Of a stretch of 53,278 bases of DNA, positions 25,713 through 34,941 are shown piece by piece. The stretch lies in assembly GCA_900696595.1 (NCBI GenBank), contig CAADGT010000168.1, positions 1 through 53,278 on the forward strand, given 5' to 3'. Under the pieces are notes generated by a model. It made no database searches. It was not told the origin of the DNA and saw only the letters and a program-made list of their open reading frames with translations. The position numbers and the translations under genes were made by a program. Source of the stretch: an uncultured Chloroflexota bacterium. Its GTDB lineage: Bacteria; Chloroflexota; Anaerolineae; Anaerolineales; Villigracilaceae. The number at the start of each line of letters is the position of its first letter. Positions within the stretch are counted from its first letter, which is position 1.

Positions 25713-27239
25713 ATGAAAGCGAATAGGATGTTCGAGCGAAGAATCCCCCGATATATTCCATCCATGCAAGCCGTATTGCAAATATTGGCGGCTGTCATCG
25801 CCGGGCTTGCCATAGGGTACGGGTCCCTGGAATATACCCCTGTGGCTGTAATAGGCATACTGACGGGATTCCTGTTATTTTTTATCGTATTAAAACGGCC
25901 TGAGACCGTATTGATCGGGATTTTGATTCTGACGTCCAGCATCCTATTCGAAGACCAGATGCCGCGAATCTCGTTCGGCGTCAGTTTGCATCTTTCTGAT
26001 ATTTTCCTGTTTGGAATGCTTGGGCTGACGGCGATTCGTTATTTGATGGAAAAGGACTTTACCCCTGTGCGCACCCCGCTGGATGTCCCGCTCCTGATTT
26101 TCATCGGCGTCACCATTGTGTCCACCTTGATGGCTGTTTATCAATCGTCGGTGGAAGCGGAAATGGCGCGAAGATCAATTCGCGTGTTTTCATATTATCT
26201 GACGTTCTTCATCGTCACTCAACTTGTGCGCGACCGGAGCCAATTAAAATTACTGTTGATCTGCATCCTGTCGCTTGCGATTGTGGTTGCGATCGCCATG
26301 GTGGCGCAATTTATGTTGGGAAGTTCGGTCCAAATCTTGCCGGGCCGTGTGGAAGCGCTGGTCACCCAGGATGCCACCTTTGACGACATTACGCGGATAC
26401 TTCCCCCTGGCTGGTCCACGGTTATGATCTCCTTTATGGCGGTGCTCTGCCTTCTGGCGGAGGAAAAATCGCAATGGCGGGTATCGTTTTATCTGATTTT
26501 ATTGCTATTGCTGGGACTCGCCATTGTATTGACTTTTCTCCGCAGCTATTGGGGGGCAATGACAGGGGTTATTGCCTTCTGGGTATGTATATTGAAAAGC
26601 GGGGAACGCAGCAGGTTTTTTTCCGCTGTGCTGACCCTGATATTCGTCGGAGCAATCATCCTGCTGGTTGTATTTGGCGATCCCGAATCGCGGGCGGCGC
26701 GTTTGGTATACGCTTCCATGGACCGCTTCGCCACTCTCGGCGAAGCAGATACGTTTCAAGGCGCCGACAGCTCGTTGAATTGGAGACTTATCGAAAACCA
26801 ATACGCTTACGCCGCCATTGCCGCCCATCCTTTGATCGGCTTGGGAATGGGAACCCCCTATCGCCCGTTGGATTTTCGCCTGGACTACAGAACCGCGGAC
26901 GGCAGAGTGACAAACGGCAGCAGTTTCATTCATAATGGACATTTACGAATTCTGATCCAGTCCGGAGTCCTTGGCTATCTCAGTTTGGTATGGCTGTCGG
27001 GATTGTTCTTGTATCGCGGATTTAAGTTTTGGCGCGCCGTATCTCACGAGCAAATGAAAGCGGTCGTCATGGGAAACCTGCTTGTTTACCTGGTGATCCT
27101 GATCTCCGCCGTAGCCAATTCCACATTTATGCAATGGCGTTGGACGCCGCTGTTGGGCATGATCTTCGCAGTCAACGAGGTTGTCTATCGGGTTTATTTG
27201 CCGGCTTGCGAGGCTCTTGCGGCGGACGATGCAAAGTAA
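25713..27239 (+). CDS. O-antigen ligase/polymerase-like membrane protein (Wzy)
   Basis: About 508 residues with roughly 11-12 hydrophobic segments and a large extracytoplasmic loop before the last helices. The Wzy_C-type motif IHNGHLRILIQSGVLGYLSL follows a loop carrying GLGMGTPYRPL. Such proteins either polymerise lipid-linked repeat units or ligate glycans to a carrier; with a Wzx-like flippase in the same locus, polymerisation is the simpler reading. The start is uncertain: an upstream TTG at 25689 and a later ATG at 25728 are alternatives, and 25713 is the first ATG. It lies between a sulfotransferase and a PaaK-like enzyme. Confidence 0.82.
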   Translation: MKANRMFERRIPRYIPSMQAVLQILAAVIAGLAIGYGSLEYTPVAVIGILTGFLLFFIVLKRPETVLIGILILTSSILFEDQMPRISFGVSLHLSDIFLFGMLGLTAIRYLMEKDFTPVRTPLDVPLLIFIGVTIVSTLMAVYQSSVEAEMARRSIRVFSYYLTFFIVTQLVRDRSQLKLLLICILSLAIVVAIAMVAQFMLGSSVQILPGRVEALVTQDATFDDITRILPPGWSTVMISFMAVLCLLAEEKSQWRVSFYLILLLLLGLAIVLTFLRSYWGAMTGVIAFWVCILKSGERSRFFSAVLTLIFVGAIILLVVFGDPESRAARLVYASMDRFATLGEADTFQGADSSLNWRLIENQYAYAAIAAHPLIGLGMGTPYRPLDFRLDYRTADGRVTNGSSFIHNGHLRILIQSGVLGYLSLVWLSGLFLYRGFKFWRAVSHEQMKAVVMGNLLVYLVILISAVANSTFMQWRWTPLLGMIFAVNEVVYRVYLPACEALAADDAK

Positions 27240-27261
27240 GGCGATCGTATAAGAGACATAT

Positions 27262-28725
27262 ATGGCAGCTATCTCAGCATTGATTCGGAAATTTCGCAGG
27301 AAAATGCCGCTCCGCGTCCAAAAGGGGTTTCGACGGATTAAGTTTGCATTTTCAAAACACTCCCTGTGGGATCACCCTGAATTTGTCCGCTATTTGCAAT
27401 GGCTCGAACAAACCCAATGGTGGACAAAACAACAGTTTGAAGACTATCAAACCCGGCAACTTGTTGCGTTGATACAACATGCTTATGATAATGTTCCCTA
27501 CTATAAGCGCGTCTTCGACCAGAGCCGCCTCAAACCGGGAGATATAAAATCCCTGCCCGACCTGCAAAAACTACCGATCCTGACCAAAGACGATGTGCGG
27601 AAAAATCTCGAAGACCTGGTGGCGCGAAATGTTGACCGTTCGACGCTGGTCTACCGCACAACAAGCGGATCCACCGGCGTCCCCCTGGGCATCTATCAGG
27701 ATAAGGAAACTTCCTACCTGCGCGAGCTGGCTTATGTATACCGGCAAAGACGCTGGGCGGGCTGGAAACTGGGCGACCCGTATTTGGTCTTGCGCGGCAA
27801 TGCGCCTCCGGAGGAAGGCTCCGAAGGCAAGCCCTGCCTGCATTCCTATAACCTTCAAAATAACGCGCTTTTTTTATCTTCCTATGAAATGACGGAAGAT
27901 AACATGTTTACATACTGGAAATTAATCGAGGAATTCAAACCAAAATTTGTTCATGGCGACTCCTCCTCGATGGAAATACTCTCCAGGTTCCTGAAGCGGA
28001 ATGCAATTAAGAATGGAACGATCCGGGCGATTTTCCTGGGATCGCAGACCATCCTGCCTTATCAGCGCAAGTTCATCGGCGAGGCGTTTGAATGTCCGGT
28101 TTATTCCAGGTATGGCATGACCGAAAAAACAACGGATGCCGTTGATTGTGAAAAACATCGGGGTTACCATGTCGGCATGGAATACGGCGTTTTCGAACTT
28201 CTCGATCAGGAAAACAACCCCATCGCCAGGACTGGAACCCCGGGGCGCGTGGCTGGGACAGGCTTCGACACGTTTTGTATGCCCTTGATCCGTTATGCGA
28301 CCGAAGATATCGCCGAATTCTCGCCCGAGACGTGCGATTGCGGGCGGCAATCCACCCTCGTAACCGATTTCAAGGGCAGGCTGGGCGAACTGATTTTTTC
28401 GAAAAGCGGCTATATCGTTCCTCTTTCTCCGGTCTACGCCAGCATTCATGGCGGCGTGATGACAAGACTCAGGGAGATAAAATTTATCCAGGAAGAGCCG
28501 GGCAAATTAATGATTCGCATGATTCTCGCCCCAGGCAGTTCGCAACGGGAAGTGCAGGAAGAACTATTATCGGATATTTATTCAAAACTGGATGCGCGGG
28601 AGTTCAATGTGACGACCGATTTTGTGGATGAAATACCGCGCGGCGGGCGCGGAAAACTTGGGTTGCTCGACCAGCGGCTGCCCGTCAAACTTGAACATCT
28701 TGAAACCTTTGGCGGCAACCCATAA
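27262..28725 (+). CDS. PaaK/CapK-like adenylate-forming protein
   Basis: A 487-residue member of the phenylacetate-CoA ligase-like (CapK) family. It shows the AMP-binding loop TTSGSTGVPLGIYQDKE, the YSRYGMTEKTTDAV adenylation motif and LIRYATEDIAEF, followed by a small C-terminal domain. CapK-type proteins occur in many polysaccharide loci, where their true substrate is unknown; they might activate an acyl or amino acid group for transfer to the glycan. A second, divergent member lies at 39486-40880. The gene follows the polymerase by 22 bp. Confidence 0.85.
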   Translation: MAAISALIRKFRRKMPLRVQKGFRRIKFAFSKHSLWDHPEFVRYLQWLEQTQWWTKQQFEDYQTRQLVALIQHAYDNVPYYKRVFDQSRLKPGDIKSLPDLQKLPILTKDDVRKNLEDLVARNVDRSTLVYRTTSGSTGVPLGIYQDKETSYLRELAYVYRQRRWAGWKLGDPYLVLRGNAPPEEGSEGKPCLHSYNLQNNALFLSSYEMTEDNMFTYWKLIEEFKPKFVHGDSSSMEILSRFLKRNAIKNGTIRAIFLGSQTILPYQRKFIGEAFECPVYSRYGMTEKTTDAVDCEKHRGYHVGMEYGVFELLDQENNPIARTGTPGRVAGTGFDTFCMPLIRYATEDIAEFSPETCDCGRQSTLVTDFKGRLGELIFSKSGYIVPLSPVYASIHGGVMTRLREIKFIQEEPGKLMIRMILAPGSSQREVQEELLSDIYSKLDAREFNVTTDFVDEIPRGGRGKLGLLDQRLPVKLEHLETFGGNP

Positions 28726-29054
28726 TTGAAACCCCGTGATCCCTGTGCGGAACGCGCAGCCCCTTGCGCGATCATGGTAAAGCGACATCTAGATCGACAT
28801 GGTAATGTGAAATACATCTCGCGGCGGCGCGCGATTGGCGCTCTCGATACTGGACACGGTCGCAAATTGCGGTTTTCAGATTTAACGCAAAGCCGTCAGG
28901 AGGCGAAGGAAAAGGTCGCTTTGCATCCTTGCCGCCTGGCATTAAAAAACGAAACCTCTCCCCGCGCCGGGTTTGCGCTGGATGGCGCAGGCGTTTTGCG
29001 GAGTTTTCGCGATCTACTGATAATTACCAGGAATCATGACAGGTTAAAAAACAA
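28726..29054. other. Spacer inside the polysaccharide locus with palindrome
   Basis: About 330 bases without a supportable gene; the only open frame through it lacks a recognisable family and matches the repeat. A degenerate palindrome is at 28882-28947. A weak promoter-like pair (ttgcgg at 28996-29001, gataat at 29019-29024, 17-bp spacing) precedes the flippase gene. Confidence 0.55.
28882..28947. repeat. Imperfect palindromic repeat, CGCAAAG type (second copy)
   Basis: It begins ttaacgcaaagccg, has cgaaggaaaagg in the middle and ctttgcatccttgccgcctggcattaaa at the right. It shares outer and inner words with the element at 22-91, so both probably belong to one degenerate dispersed family. 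Confidence 0.5.
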
Positions 29055-30536
29055 ATGACCAAATCTTTTCTCCGGGATATGCTGGTATACCTACCGACCA
29101 AAGTGCTGCCCGCATTGACCGGATTGATCACAACGCCCATTCTCACCCGTATTTTTCTGCCCGAAGAATATGGCGATTGGGCGCTGGCGCTGGGCGTGAC
29201 CGACTTTCTCTTTGCCTTGGCCATGTCGGGGATCGGAACCGCCGCTTTGCGTTTCTTCCCCGCCTACAAGGTAAAAAATAATCTCAGCGGATTCTTTTCC
29301 AACGTGCTTGCCATGACCGCGGTCGTATCCGGCGGCATGAGCGTTCTTGCCGCGCTGGGGCTTGTCCTGTTTCGCGGGCGGATCAACGCCGCGCTTTTTC
29401 CCCTGCTGTGGATCAGCGTCCTCATGTTTGCCGTCAACAGTTTCTACACCATATTCATGGAAGTCTCGCGCGTCCAGCAAAAGAGCGGGCTTTTTACGCG
29501 GGTTAATCTCACCAACTATTATGGCGGGCTGATTATTGGGCTGATCCTTGTGCTTGTCTTTGGGCTGCGCGTCGAAGGCTTGATGTACGGAACCGTTCTT
29601 GTGCAGATCCTCGCGCTTCCGCTGTTGATTCGGACAACCATGCAGGGGGTGCGGGTCGGCGCAGACCTGCTTGACGCTTCTTCCATGTCGGCCATCTGGT
29701 CTTTCGCCTGGCCGCTTGCCTTTGGCAACACCGCCTTCTGGGGACTCCGGCTTTCAGACCGCTTCGTGATCGAATTTTTTCGCCCCGGCGTCGAAGTCGG
29801 ATTATATTCCGCGGTCTACAACATCTCCGACCGCACGATCAACCTTGCAGTCACCCTGTTTTTGATGAGTTTGGGCCCCCTGGTGGCGAACTCATGGGAG
29901 GCTCAGGGGCGAGAAAATACCGAACGCCTGATCGCCCGCCTTAGCCGTTTATTTCTCCTCATCTGCCTCCCGATTACGGTGGGGTTATCCAGCCTGGCTC
30001 TGCCCTTCATTACCCTGCTGACAGGCGAAGCCTACCACGACGGATATCGCATTGTCGGCTTTGTCGCCTTCTCCACATTCGCCTGGGGGCTTTCTCGCAT
30101 CGCCTGTTGGGGGCTTATCCTCAACAACAAAACCTTTCGGTTTGCGATGAACCAGTTGCTTGCAGGGGCGCTCAATATCGGGCTGAACATCCTGCTTGTG
30201 CCTGTGTATGGATATGCCGTCGCCGCCGTGACGACCCTGGTTGGATATTCCCTGTTGCTGATCTTGCAAGCCCACGCTTCCCGCAAGTATCTGACATGGA
30301 AATTACCGCTCGGAACCGTCCTCCGGGTTGGGGGCGCCGCGCTTCTCATGGGCGTCGTCTTGTATGGGGCGAACATGCTGGATGTCGGGAATACAGACTT
30401 GATCCCAACACTGGGCAAAATTGCTTTAGGCGCGTCCGTGTATGCTGTGGCGCTTTTGGCGTTTGGCGAAATCACCGCCGAAGAAAAAGGCGCCGCCCAG
30501 CGACTTGTATTCAAACTAATCGGGCGGGAAAAATGA
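29055..30536 (+). CDS. Wzx-like oligosaccharide flippase (MOP superfamily)
   Basis: A 493-residue polytopic protein with about 14 hydrophobic segments. The N-terminus LVYLPTKVLPALTGLITTPILTR is typical of polysaccharide biosynthesis flippases. It should move the undecaprenyl-linked repeat unit to the outer face of the membrane for polymerisation. It is the second MOP-type protein in the window, but unlike the MATE transporter at 17381 it sits within the glycan locus. Its stop overlaps the start of the heparinase-like gene (ATGA), so the two are coupled. Confidence 0.88.
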   Translation: MTKSFLRDMLVYLPTKVLPALTGLITTPILTRIFLPEEYGDWALALGVTDFLFALAMSGIGTAALRFFPAYKVKNNLSGFFSNVLAMTAVVSGGMSVLAALGLVLFRGRINAALFPLLWISVLMFAVNSFYTIFMEVSRVQQKSGLFTRVNLTNYYGGLIIGLILVLVFGLRVEGLMYGTVLVQILALPLLIRTTMQGVRVGADLLDASSMSAIWSFAWPLAFGNTAFWGLRLSDRFVIEFFRPGVEVGLYSAVYNISDRTINLAVTLFLMSLGPLVANSWEAQGRENTERLIARLSRLFLLICLPITVGLSSLALPFITLLTGEAYHDGYRIVGFVAFSTFAWGLSRIACWGLILNNKTFRFAMNQLLAGALNIGLNILLVPVYGYAVAAVTTLVGYSLLLILQAHASRKYLTWKLPLGTVLRVGGAALLMGVVLYGANMLDVGNTDLIPTLGKIALGASVYAVALLAFGEITAEEKGAAQRLVFKLIGREK

Positions 30537-32629
30537 AATCACCGGCTTATTACCTGAGACGTATGACCGAAATCGGAATCGGAGGCGTTTTATCGAATGC
30601 CTTCCTTTCGCTTCGACACAAAGCCTGGGCGGGGTCGCAGTCCATTTGGTGGGGGATGCGCTCCAGGCGCCCGCTTGGCGATCCTGAGTTCCTCTCGAAG
30701 ACGACGGGCAAATGGGACTCCGTTCAATCCTTGCTGCGTCATCTTGCAAACCGGCCAGGCAGTTCCTTTGTCTTTCCCCACGACGCGCAATCCGCATCCG
30801 CGGCCCTCTTCAAGGAAAAACAACCCGAATATGTGGCAAACGTAATCTCAACCGCCGACGCAATATGCAGAAACGAAATTCATCTCCTCGGCCAGACCTA
30901 TCGCTTCCCCCAGGGCGTGGACTGGCATACCGACCCCGTATCGGGATTTCAGTGGCCTTTTTGGCACCGCAGCCGGTATGTGTCCTACCTCTATTCCGCC
31001 CGCCGCTCCGCAGACCTGATCGTCTACTGGGAACTCAACCGCCATCATTTTCTTATCACCCTGGGAATTGCCTACTGGCTTACCAATGACGTGAAATATG
31101 TCAACGCCTTCGGCAGCCTGACGCAAAACTGGATCGAAAAAAACCCGCTTCAACACGGAATGAACTGGTACTACCCATTGGAGGTGTCCATCCGCCTGCT
31201 GGCTTGGACGGCGGCGTTTCAGTTTTTCCGCGCGTCCCCCGCGTTCATGGAAAGATGCGGCTCCGCTTTCATCAAAAGCCTTTGGCAACAAGCCGATTTT
31301 CTGAGCGGACATTTGCAGATCGCGCGCACGAAAAAAGACACGCCGAACAATCATCTGATCGCCGAATTATCCGGGCTTTTTGTGGTGGCGTCAGCCTTTC
31401 CCGAATTTGCCAGCGCGCAAGCCTGGCGGGAAACCGCTTTACAGTTCATCCTTCAACAGGCGGACGGTCAGGTTTACCCGGACGGAATGCACAGGGAACA
31501 AGCCATTGGATATCACCGCTTTGTCCTGGAGTTAATGTTGCTGGTGTTGATGCGTTGCAAACGGGACGCCCTGCCGCAGGAGCGCGATCTTGCCCCAAGG
31601 CTTGAAAAAATGCTCGAATATCTGTTATTCAGCGTCACCCCGGCTGGGACGGTCCCAACCTGGGGCGACACAGATTATGGCAAAGCGCTGGGGCTGGGGC
31701 TCGAAAAGGATTTTTGGGATGTCCGCCCGCTTCTTTCGACCGGCGCAGCGCTGTTCAACAGGGCGGATATGAAATACGTCGCGCAAAACCTTGACCCCGA
31801 AACATTATGGCTTCTCGGTCCCGACGCGTCCAATCAGTGGGATGCCCTTCGCGCCCGCGCCCCCGAATCCGCTTCCGGGCGTTTTCCGCATGGCGGCATG
31901 TACATCATTCGCGACTCATGGTCTCCTGATACCGATGTGGCGTACTTCCGCTGCGGCCCGCTTGGGTTGGGCGGCGCAGGGTATTGCGCTCACGCGCATT
32001 GCGACCTGCTCAGTCTTGTGCTGTGGATCAACGGACAGCCCCTGCTTGTCGACTCCGGCACCTACATGTATTCCGGAGAATGGCGCGGACATTTCCGCCT
32101 GACTCACTCCCACAACACAGTGATGGTGGACGGCGTTCATCAGGGCGATCCAAAACGATTTTTCGGCTGGACGCGCGTTTCCAACGCGGAATGCGACCGC
32201 TGGGATGAAAATAGCGTATCCGGGAGAATGACCCCCGTCAACGGCGTGGAATTGAGGCGCAGAATCTTTCACCCGCAACCCGGAGTCTGGGAGTTGACAG
32301 ACAGCGCCAAATGCGGGGAAAGAGGCGCGCACCGCCTCGAATGGTTCTTCCATCTCGCGCCCGGGCTGGAAGTTGTGGTGGGCGAACACGTTTGTTCCAT
32401 CGTTAAAGATTCAAGACAGATTGGAACCATCTCCATTCCCGATGGGGGAGTGCGGTTTGAAAAAAGGAGCGCCTGGTTTTCGTACGACTATGGGGTCAAA
32501 CTTCCCAATGCGCAAATATACGCCGTCTGGGAAGGCGAACTGACCGAAACCGACGCCGACTTTCAATGGCGCTTCGACTTTACCGCCGGCGCAACCGACA
32601 CAGGAGCGATAAATGCAAAGTCAGCGTGA
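30533..32629 (+). CDS. Heparinase II/III family protein
   Basis: A 698-residue protein with an N-terminal alpha/alpha-toroid region and a C-terminal beta-sandwich of the heparinase II/III type. Recognisable segments are WYYPLEVSIRLLAWTAAFQF, NNHLIAELSGLFV, YPDGMHREQAIGYHRF and, in the second domain, HAHCDLLSLVLWINGQPLLVD and FRLTHSHNTVMVDGVHQ. Relatives cleave acidic polysaccharides by beta-elimination, but homologues inside glycan-synthesis loci may trim or edit the product. No signal peptide is evident. The start at 30533 (ATGA overlap with the flippase) is chosen over a much longer in-frame extension that would run back through the flippase gene. Confidence 0.86.
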   Translation: MKSPAYYLRRMTEIGIGGVLSNAFLSLRHKAWAGSQSIWWGMRSRRPLGDPEFLSKTTGKWDSVQSLLRHLANRPGSSFVFPHDAQSASAALFKEKQPEYVANVISTADAICRNEIHLLGQTYRFPQGVDWHTDPVSGFQWPFWHRSRYVSYLYSARRSADLIVYWELNRHHFLITLGIAYWLTNDVKYVNAFGSLTQNWIEKNPLQHGMNWYYPLEVSIRLLAWTAAFQFFRASPAFMERCGSAFIKSLWQQADFLSGHLQIARTKKDTPNNHLIAELSGLFVVASAFPEFASAQAWRETALQFILQQADGQVYPDGMHREQAIGYHRFVLELMLLVLMRCKRDALPQERDLAPRLEKMLEYLLFSVTPAGTVPTWGDTDYGKALGLGLEKDFWDVRPLLSTGAALFNRADMKYVAQNLDPETLWLLGPDASNQWDALRARAPESASGRFPHGGMYIIRDSWSPDTDVAYFRCGPLGLGGAGYCAHAHCDLLSLVLWINGQPLLVDSGTYMYSGEWRGHFRLTHSHNTVMVDGVHQGDPKRFFGWTRVSNAECDRWDENSVSGRMTPVNGVELRRRIFHPQPGVWELTDSAKCGERGAHRLEWFFHLAPGLEVVVGEHVCSIVKDSRQIGTISIPDGGVRFEKRSAWFSYDYGVKLPNAQIYAVWEGELTETDADFQWRFDFTAGATDTGAINAKSA

Positions 32630-33965
32630 AGATACGATGAAGAAAGTCCTTGTCATCAGTCGCGCCTTTCCGCCGTTTTTTCCGGTGGGTTATTCCATAC
32701 GCGCCGCGAAATTCATCAAATACCTGCCGGCGCTGGGGTGGCTTCCCTCCGTGCTTACAGTGGCGGAAGATAAAGAATATGAAACCCTGAGAAGGGTGGG
32801 AAGCGAAGCGCTGCTTTCCGAAATCCCCGAAGGCGTGATCATTCATCGAACCTATCCCGGGGAACCGTCGGTCGAATATCTGGAGAAAGAACGACAATTT
32901 GGAAAAAAGAACCGCCTTGCCGGACTTCTTGCAAAGGTCGTCGGAAGCGCCCGCCGCTGGATGTTTCGTTCGCTCCTGCCCGACCGGCAACTGACCTGGC
33001 TGCCGTTTGCGGTTCGCGCCGGACGGAGAATCATCAAGCGGGAGGGAATTGACATCATCTTCGCCACATGTCCGCCGTTCTCCGACGCCTTGATTGGAGC
33101 CTGTCTGAATCTTTTGACGGGCAAGCGGCTCGTCCTGGATTTTCGCGACGACTGGCTCGAAACGCCCTGGTATTACTCGAAGCCGTTTCCGATTCGCGCC
33201 ATCGAAAGCCTGATGGAACGCTGGGCGGTCAGTCTGGCGGATAAGGTCATCCTGGTAACGGAATGGAGTCGAAAGGCGTTTGTCGCGCGTTACCCTTCGC
33301 AGCCTGCGGAAAAGTTCGTATTCATTCCAAACGGTTGCGATCTGAAGGATTTCGAAGCGGCGCGGGCGATGGAAGCGCCGGTCAACCCAAAATTCCGCAT
33401 CGTTCACGCCGGTTCGTTGAACGATTCAAAGTTATGGGCGAGAGACCCGCGCGGTTTTTTTCAGGGTGTGCGCCGGATCGTGGAGAAACAACCCCGGCTG
33501 GCAGACCGCATTTCGCTTGAATTTGCAGGCGACTTCACCGATAAACATCGCGAAACAGCCCGCGAACTGGGGCTGGCGGGCATGATCAGGGAACATGGAC
33601 ACCTGAAACACGCCGACGTTCTGCGTTTGATGAAATCGGCCGACCTTTTGATGGCCATGAATTACGAAGGCTTTGCCACGCTGATTCCCGGAAAGATCTA
33701 TGAATACTGGGCGGTGGGCAATGCGCCAATTCTTTTGCTGAGTTGCAAAGGCGCCGGGCAGGAGCTGCTCGACGCGGAGAATCTGGGCGTGACGGTCGCC
33801 CCGGACGATGTGGACGGAATCGAGCGCGCGGTCCAAACCATGTTCGACCGATATGAGCAGGGCAACCCGGTAAAAGTCAACCCTGCGGGCATTGAGGAAT
33901 ACGACCGCAAGGCGCTTGCGGAGAAACTGGCGCGGGTCCTCTCTGATTTGTTTTCGCCAAAATGA
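32613..33965 (+). CDS. GT4 family glycosyltransferase
   Basis: A 450-residue GT-B fold glycosyltransferase. The N-terminal Rossmann half begins KKVLVISRAFPPFFPVGYSIRAAKF, and the C-terminal half has VFIPNGCDLKDF and the acceptor/donor region with EGFATLIPGKIYEYWAVGNAP. The start at 32613 is supported by AGGAG 6 nt upstream and overlaps the heparinase-like gene by 17 bp; an internal ATG at 32637 is an alternative. Donor and acceptor sugars are unknown. Confidence 0.85.
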   Translation: MQSQREDTMKKVLVISRAFPPFFPVGYSIRAAKFIKYLPALGWLPSVLTVAEDKEYETLRRVGSEALLSEIPEGVIIHRTYPGEPSVEYLEKERQFGKKNRLAGLLAKVVGSARRWMFRSLLPDRQLTWLPFAVRAGRRIIKREGIDIIFATCPPFSDALIGACLNLLTGKRLVLDFRDDWLETPWYYSKPFPIRAIESLMERWAVSLADKVILVTEWSRKAFVARYPSQPAEKFVFIPNGCDLKDFEAARAMEAPVNPKFRIVHAGSLNDSKLWARDPRGFFQGVRRIVEKQPRLADRISLEFAGDFTDKHRETARELGLAGMIREHGHLKHADVLRLMKSADLLMAMNYEGFATLIPGKIYEYWAVGNAPILLLSCKGAGQELLDAENLGVTVAPDDVDGIERAVQTMFDRYEQGNPVKVNPAGIEEYDRKALAEKLARVLSDLFSPK

Positions 33966-33996
33966 ACTTCGCATATTATGGATTAGGAAATCATAG

Positions 33997-34902
33997 ATGA
34001 ACAACATGAAAACGGACGTTCTTCCCAACTTTTTGGTGATCGGCGCGTTCAAGTCCGGGACGAACTCCCTGTATCATTATTTGGAGGCGCATCCGCAGGT
34101 TTTCATGTGTCCCGCCAACGAGCCGAGTTTCTTTGCATTTGAAGGAAAAAAAATGAGCGGCGGGCGCTGGGCGGAGGGCGTGGTGACGGATTTTGAAGAA
34201 TATAAAAAACTTTTTACCGGCGTCAGGGATGAAATTGCCATCGGCGAAGTTTCGCCCACCTACCTTGTCAGCCCGGAAGCGCCGGGGCGGATTAAACATT
34301 ATGCGCCGGAGGCAAAGATGATCGCCATTCTGCGCCACCCGGTGGAACGGGCGTATTCCCAATGGCAGATGGAAGTTCGCCAGGGAAACGAGAAAACCGG
34401 GGACTTCGCCGAGGCGATCAAGACGGTCAAGGTCGTTTCCGACGGCTCCGTCCGCCGCCGCTTTGTGGCAGGAAGTTTGTATTTTCAACTGCTCCAAAAA
34501 TATTACGACCTGTTCGACCCTTCGCAGATGTGCGTATTATTATTCGACCGCCTTACCGACGACAGGAAAGGACTGGTGAAGAAATTATATGAATTCTTGA
34601 ATGTCGATTCCTCCTTTGTTCCCCAAAACATCAACACCCGCTTTAACGAAGGCGGAGGGATTCCGCGAAACAGGGGCGGCGGCTTTTTACTTCAAAAAGT
34701 TTTCCCGGCTCTTTCGGGGATTAAAGCGCTGGCGCCGCAGGGCCTTCGCGAAAGATTTGCGCGCGGCATTCGAAGCCGGTTATTGGAGAAACCGCCCGAA
34801 CTTGCTCCCGAACTTCGCGCGGAACTTTCGGAATTTTTCAGGGACGACATCCTGCGCCTCCAGGATTTGATTCAGGAAGACCTTTCCATGTGGCTGCGCT
34901 GA
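33997..34902 (+). CDS. Sulfotransferase (heparan/NDST-like domain)
   Basis: A 301-residue PAPS-dependent sulfotransferase. The 5'-phosphosulfate loop is in FLVIGAFKSGTNSLYHYLEAHP (residues about 11-32). The 3'-phosphate motif is AILRHPVERAYSQW (about 109-122), typical of the heparan sulfate/glycolipid group. It lacks a signal peptide, so it would act inside the cell on a lipid-linked glycan. It lies between two GT4 genes of the locus. Of the three sulfotransferases this one carries the most canonical motifs. Confidence 0.88.
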   Translation: MNNMKTDVLPNFLVIGAFKSGTNSLYHYLEAHPQVFMCPANEPSFFAFEGKKMSGGRWAEGVVTDFEEYKKLFTGVRDEIAIGEVSPTYLVSPEAPGRIKHYAPEAKMIAILRHPVERAYSQWQMEVRQGNEKTGDFAEAIKTVKVVSDGSVRRRFVAGSLYFQLLQKYYDLFDPSQMCVLLFDRLTDDRKGLVKKLYEFLNVDSSFVPQNINTRFNEGGGIPRNRGGGFLLQKVFPALSGIKALAPQGLRERFARGIRSRLLEKPPELAPELRAELSEFFRDDILRLQDLIQEDLSMWLR

Positions 34903-34941
34903 TAAAAATTCATTTTCAACCCTTTGCCCGGCGGATTTGTT

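Noticed and set aside
28726..29058. 110-residue open frame between the PaaK-like and flippase genes
   Set aside because: It covers a palindromic repeat, has no recognisable domain and no clear ribosome binding site.
30107..30532. N-terminal extension of the heparinase-like gene
   Set aside because: It overlaps the flippase gene in another frame; the ATGA start at 30533 is better supported.
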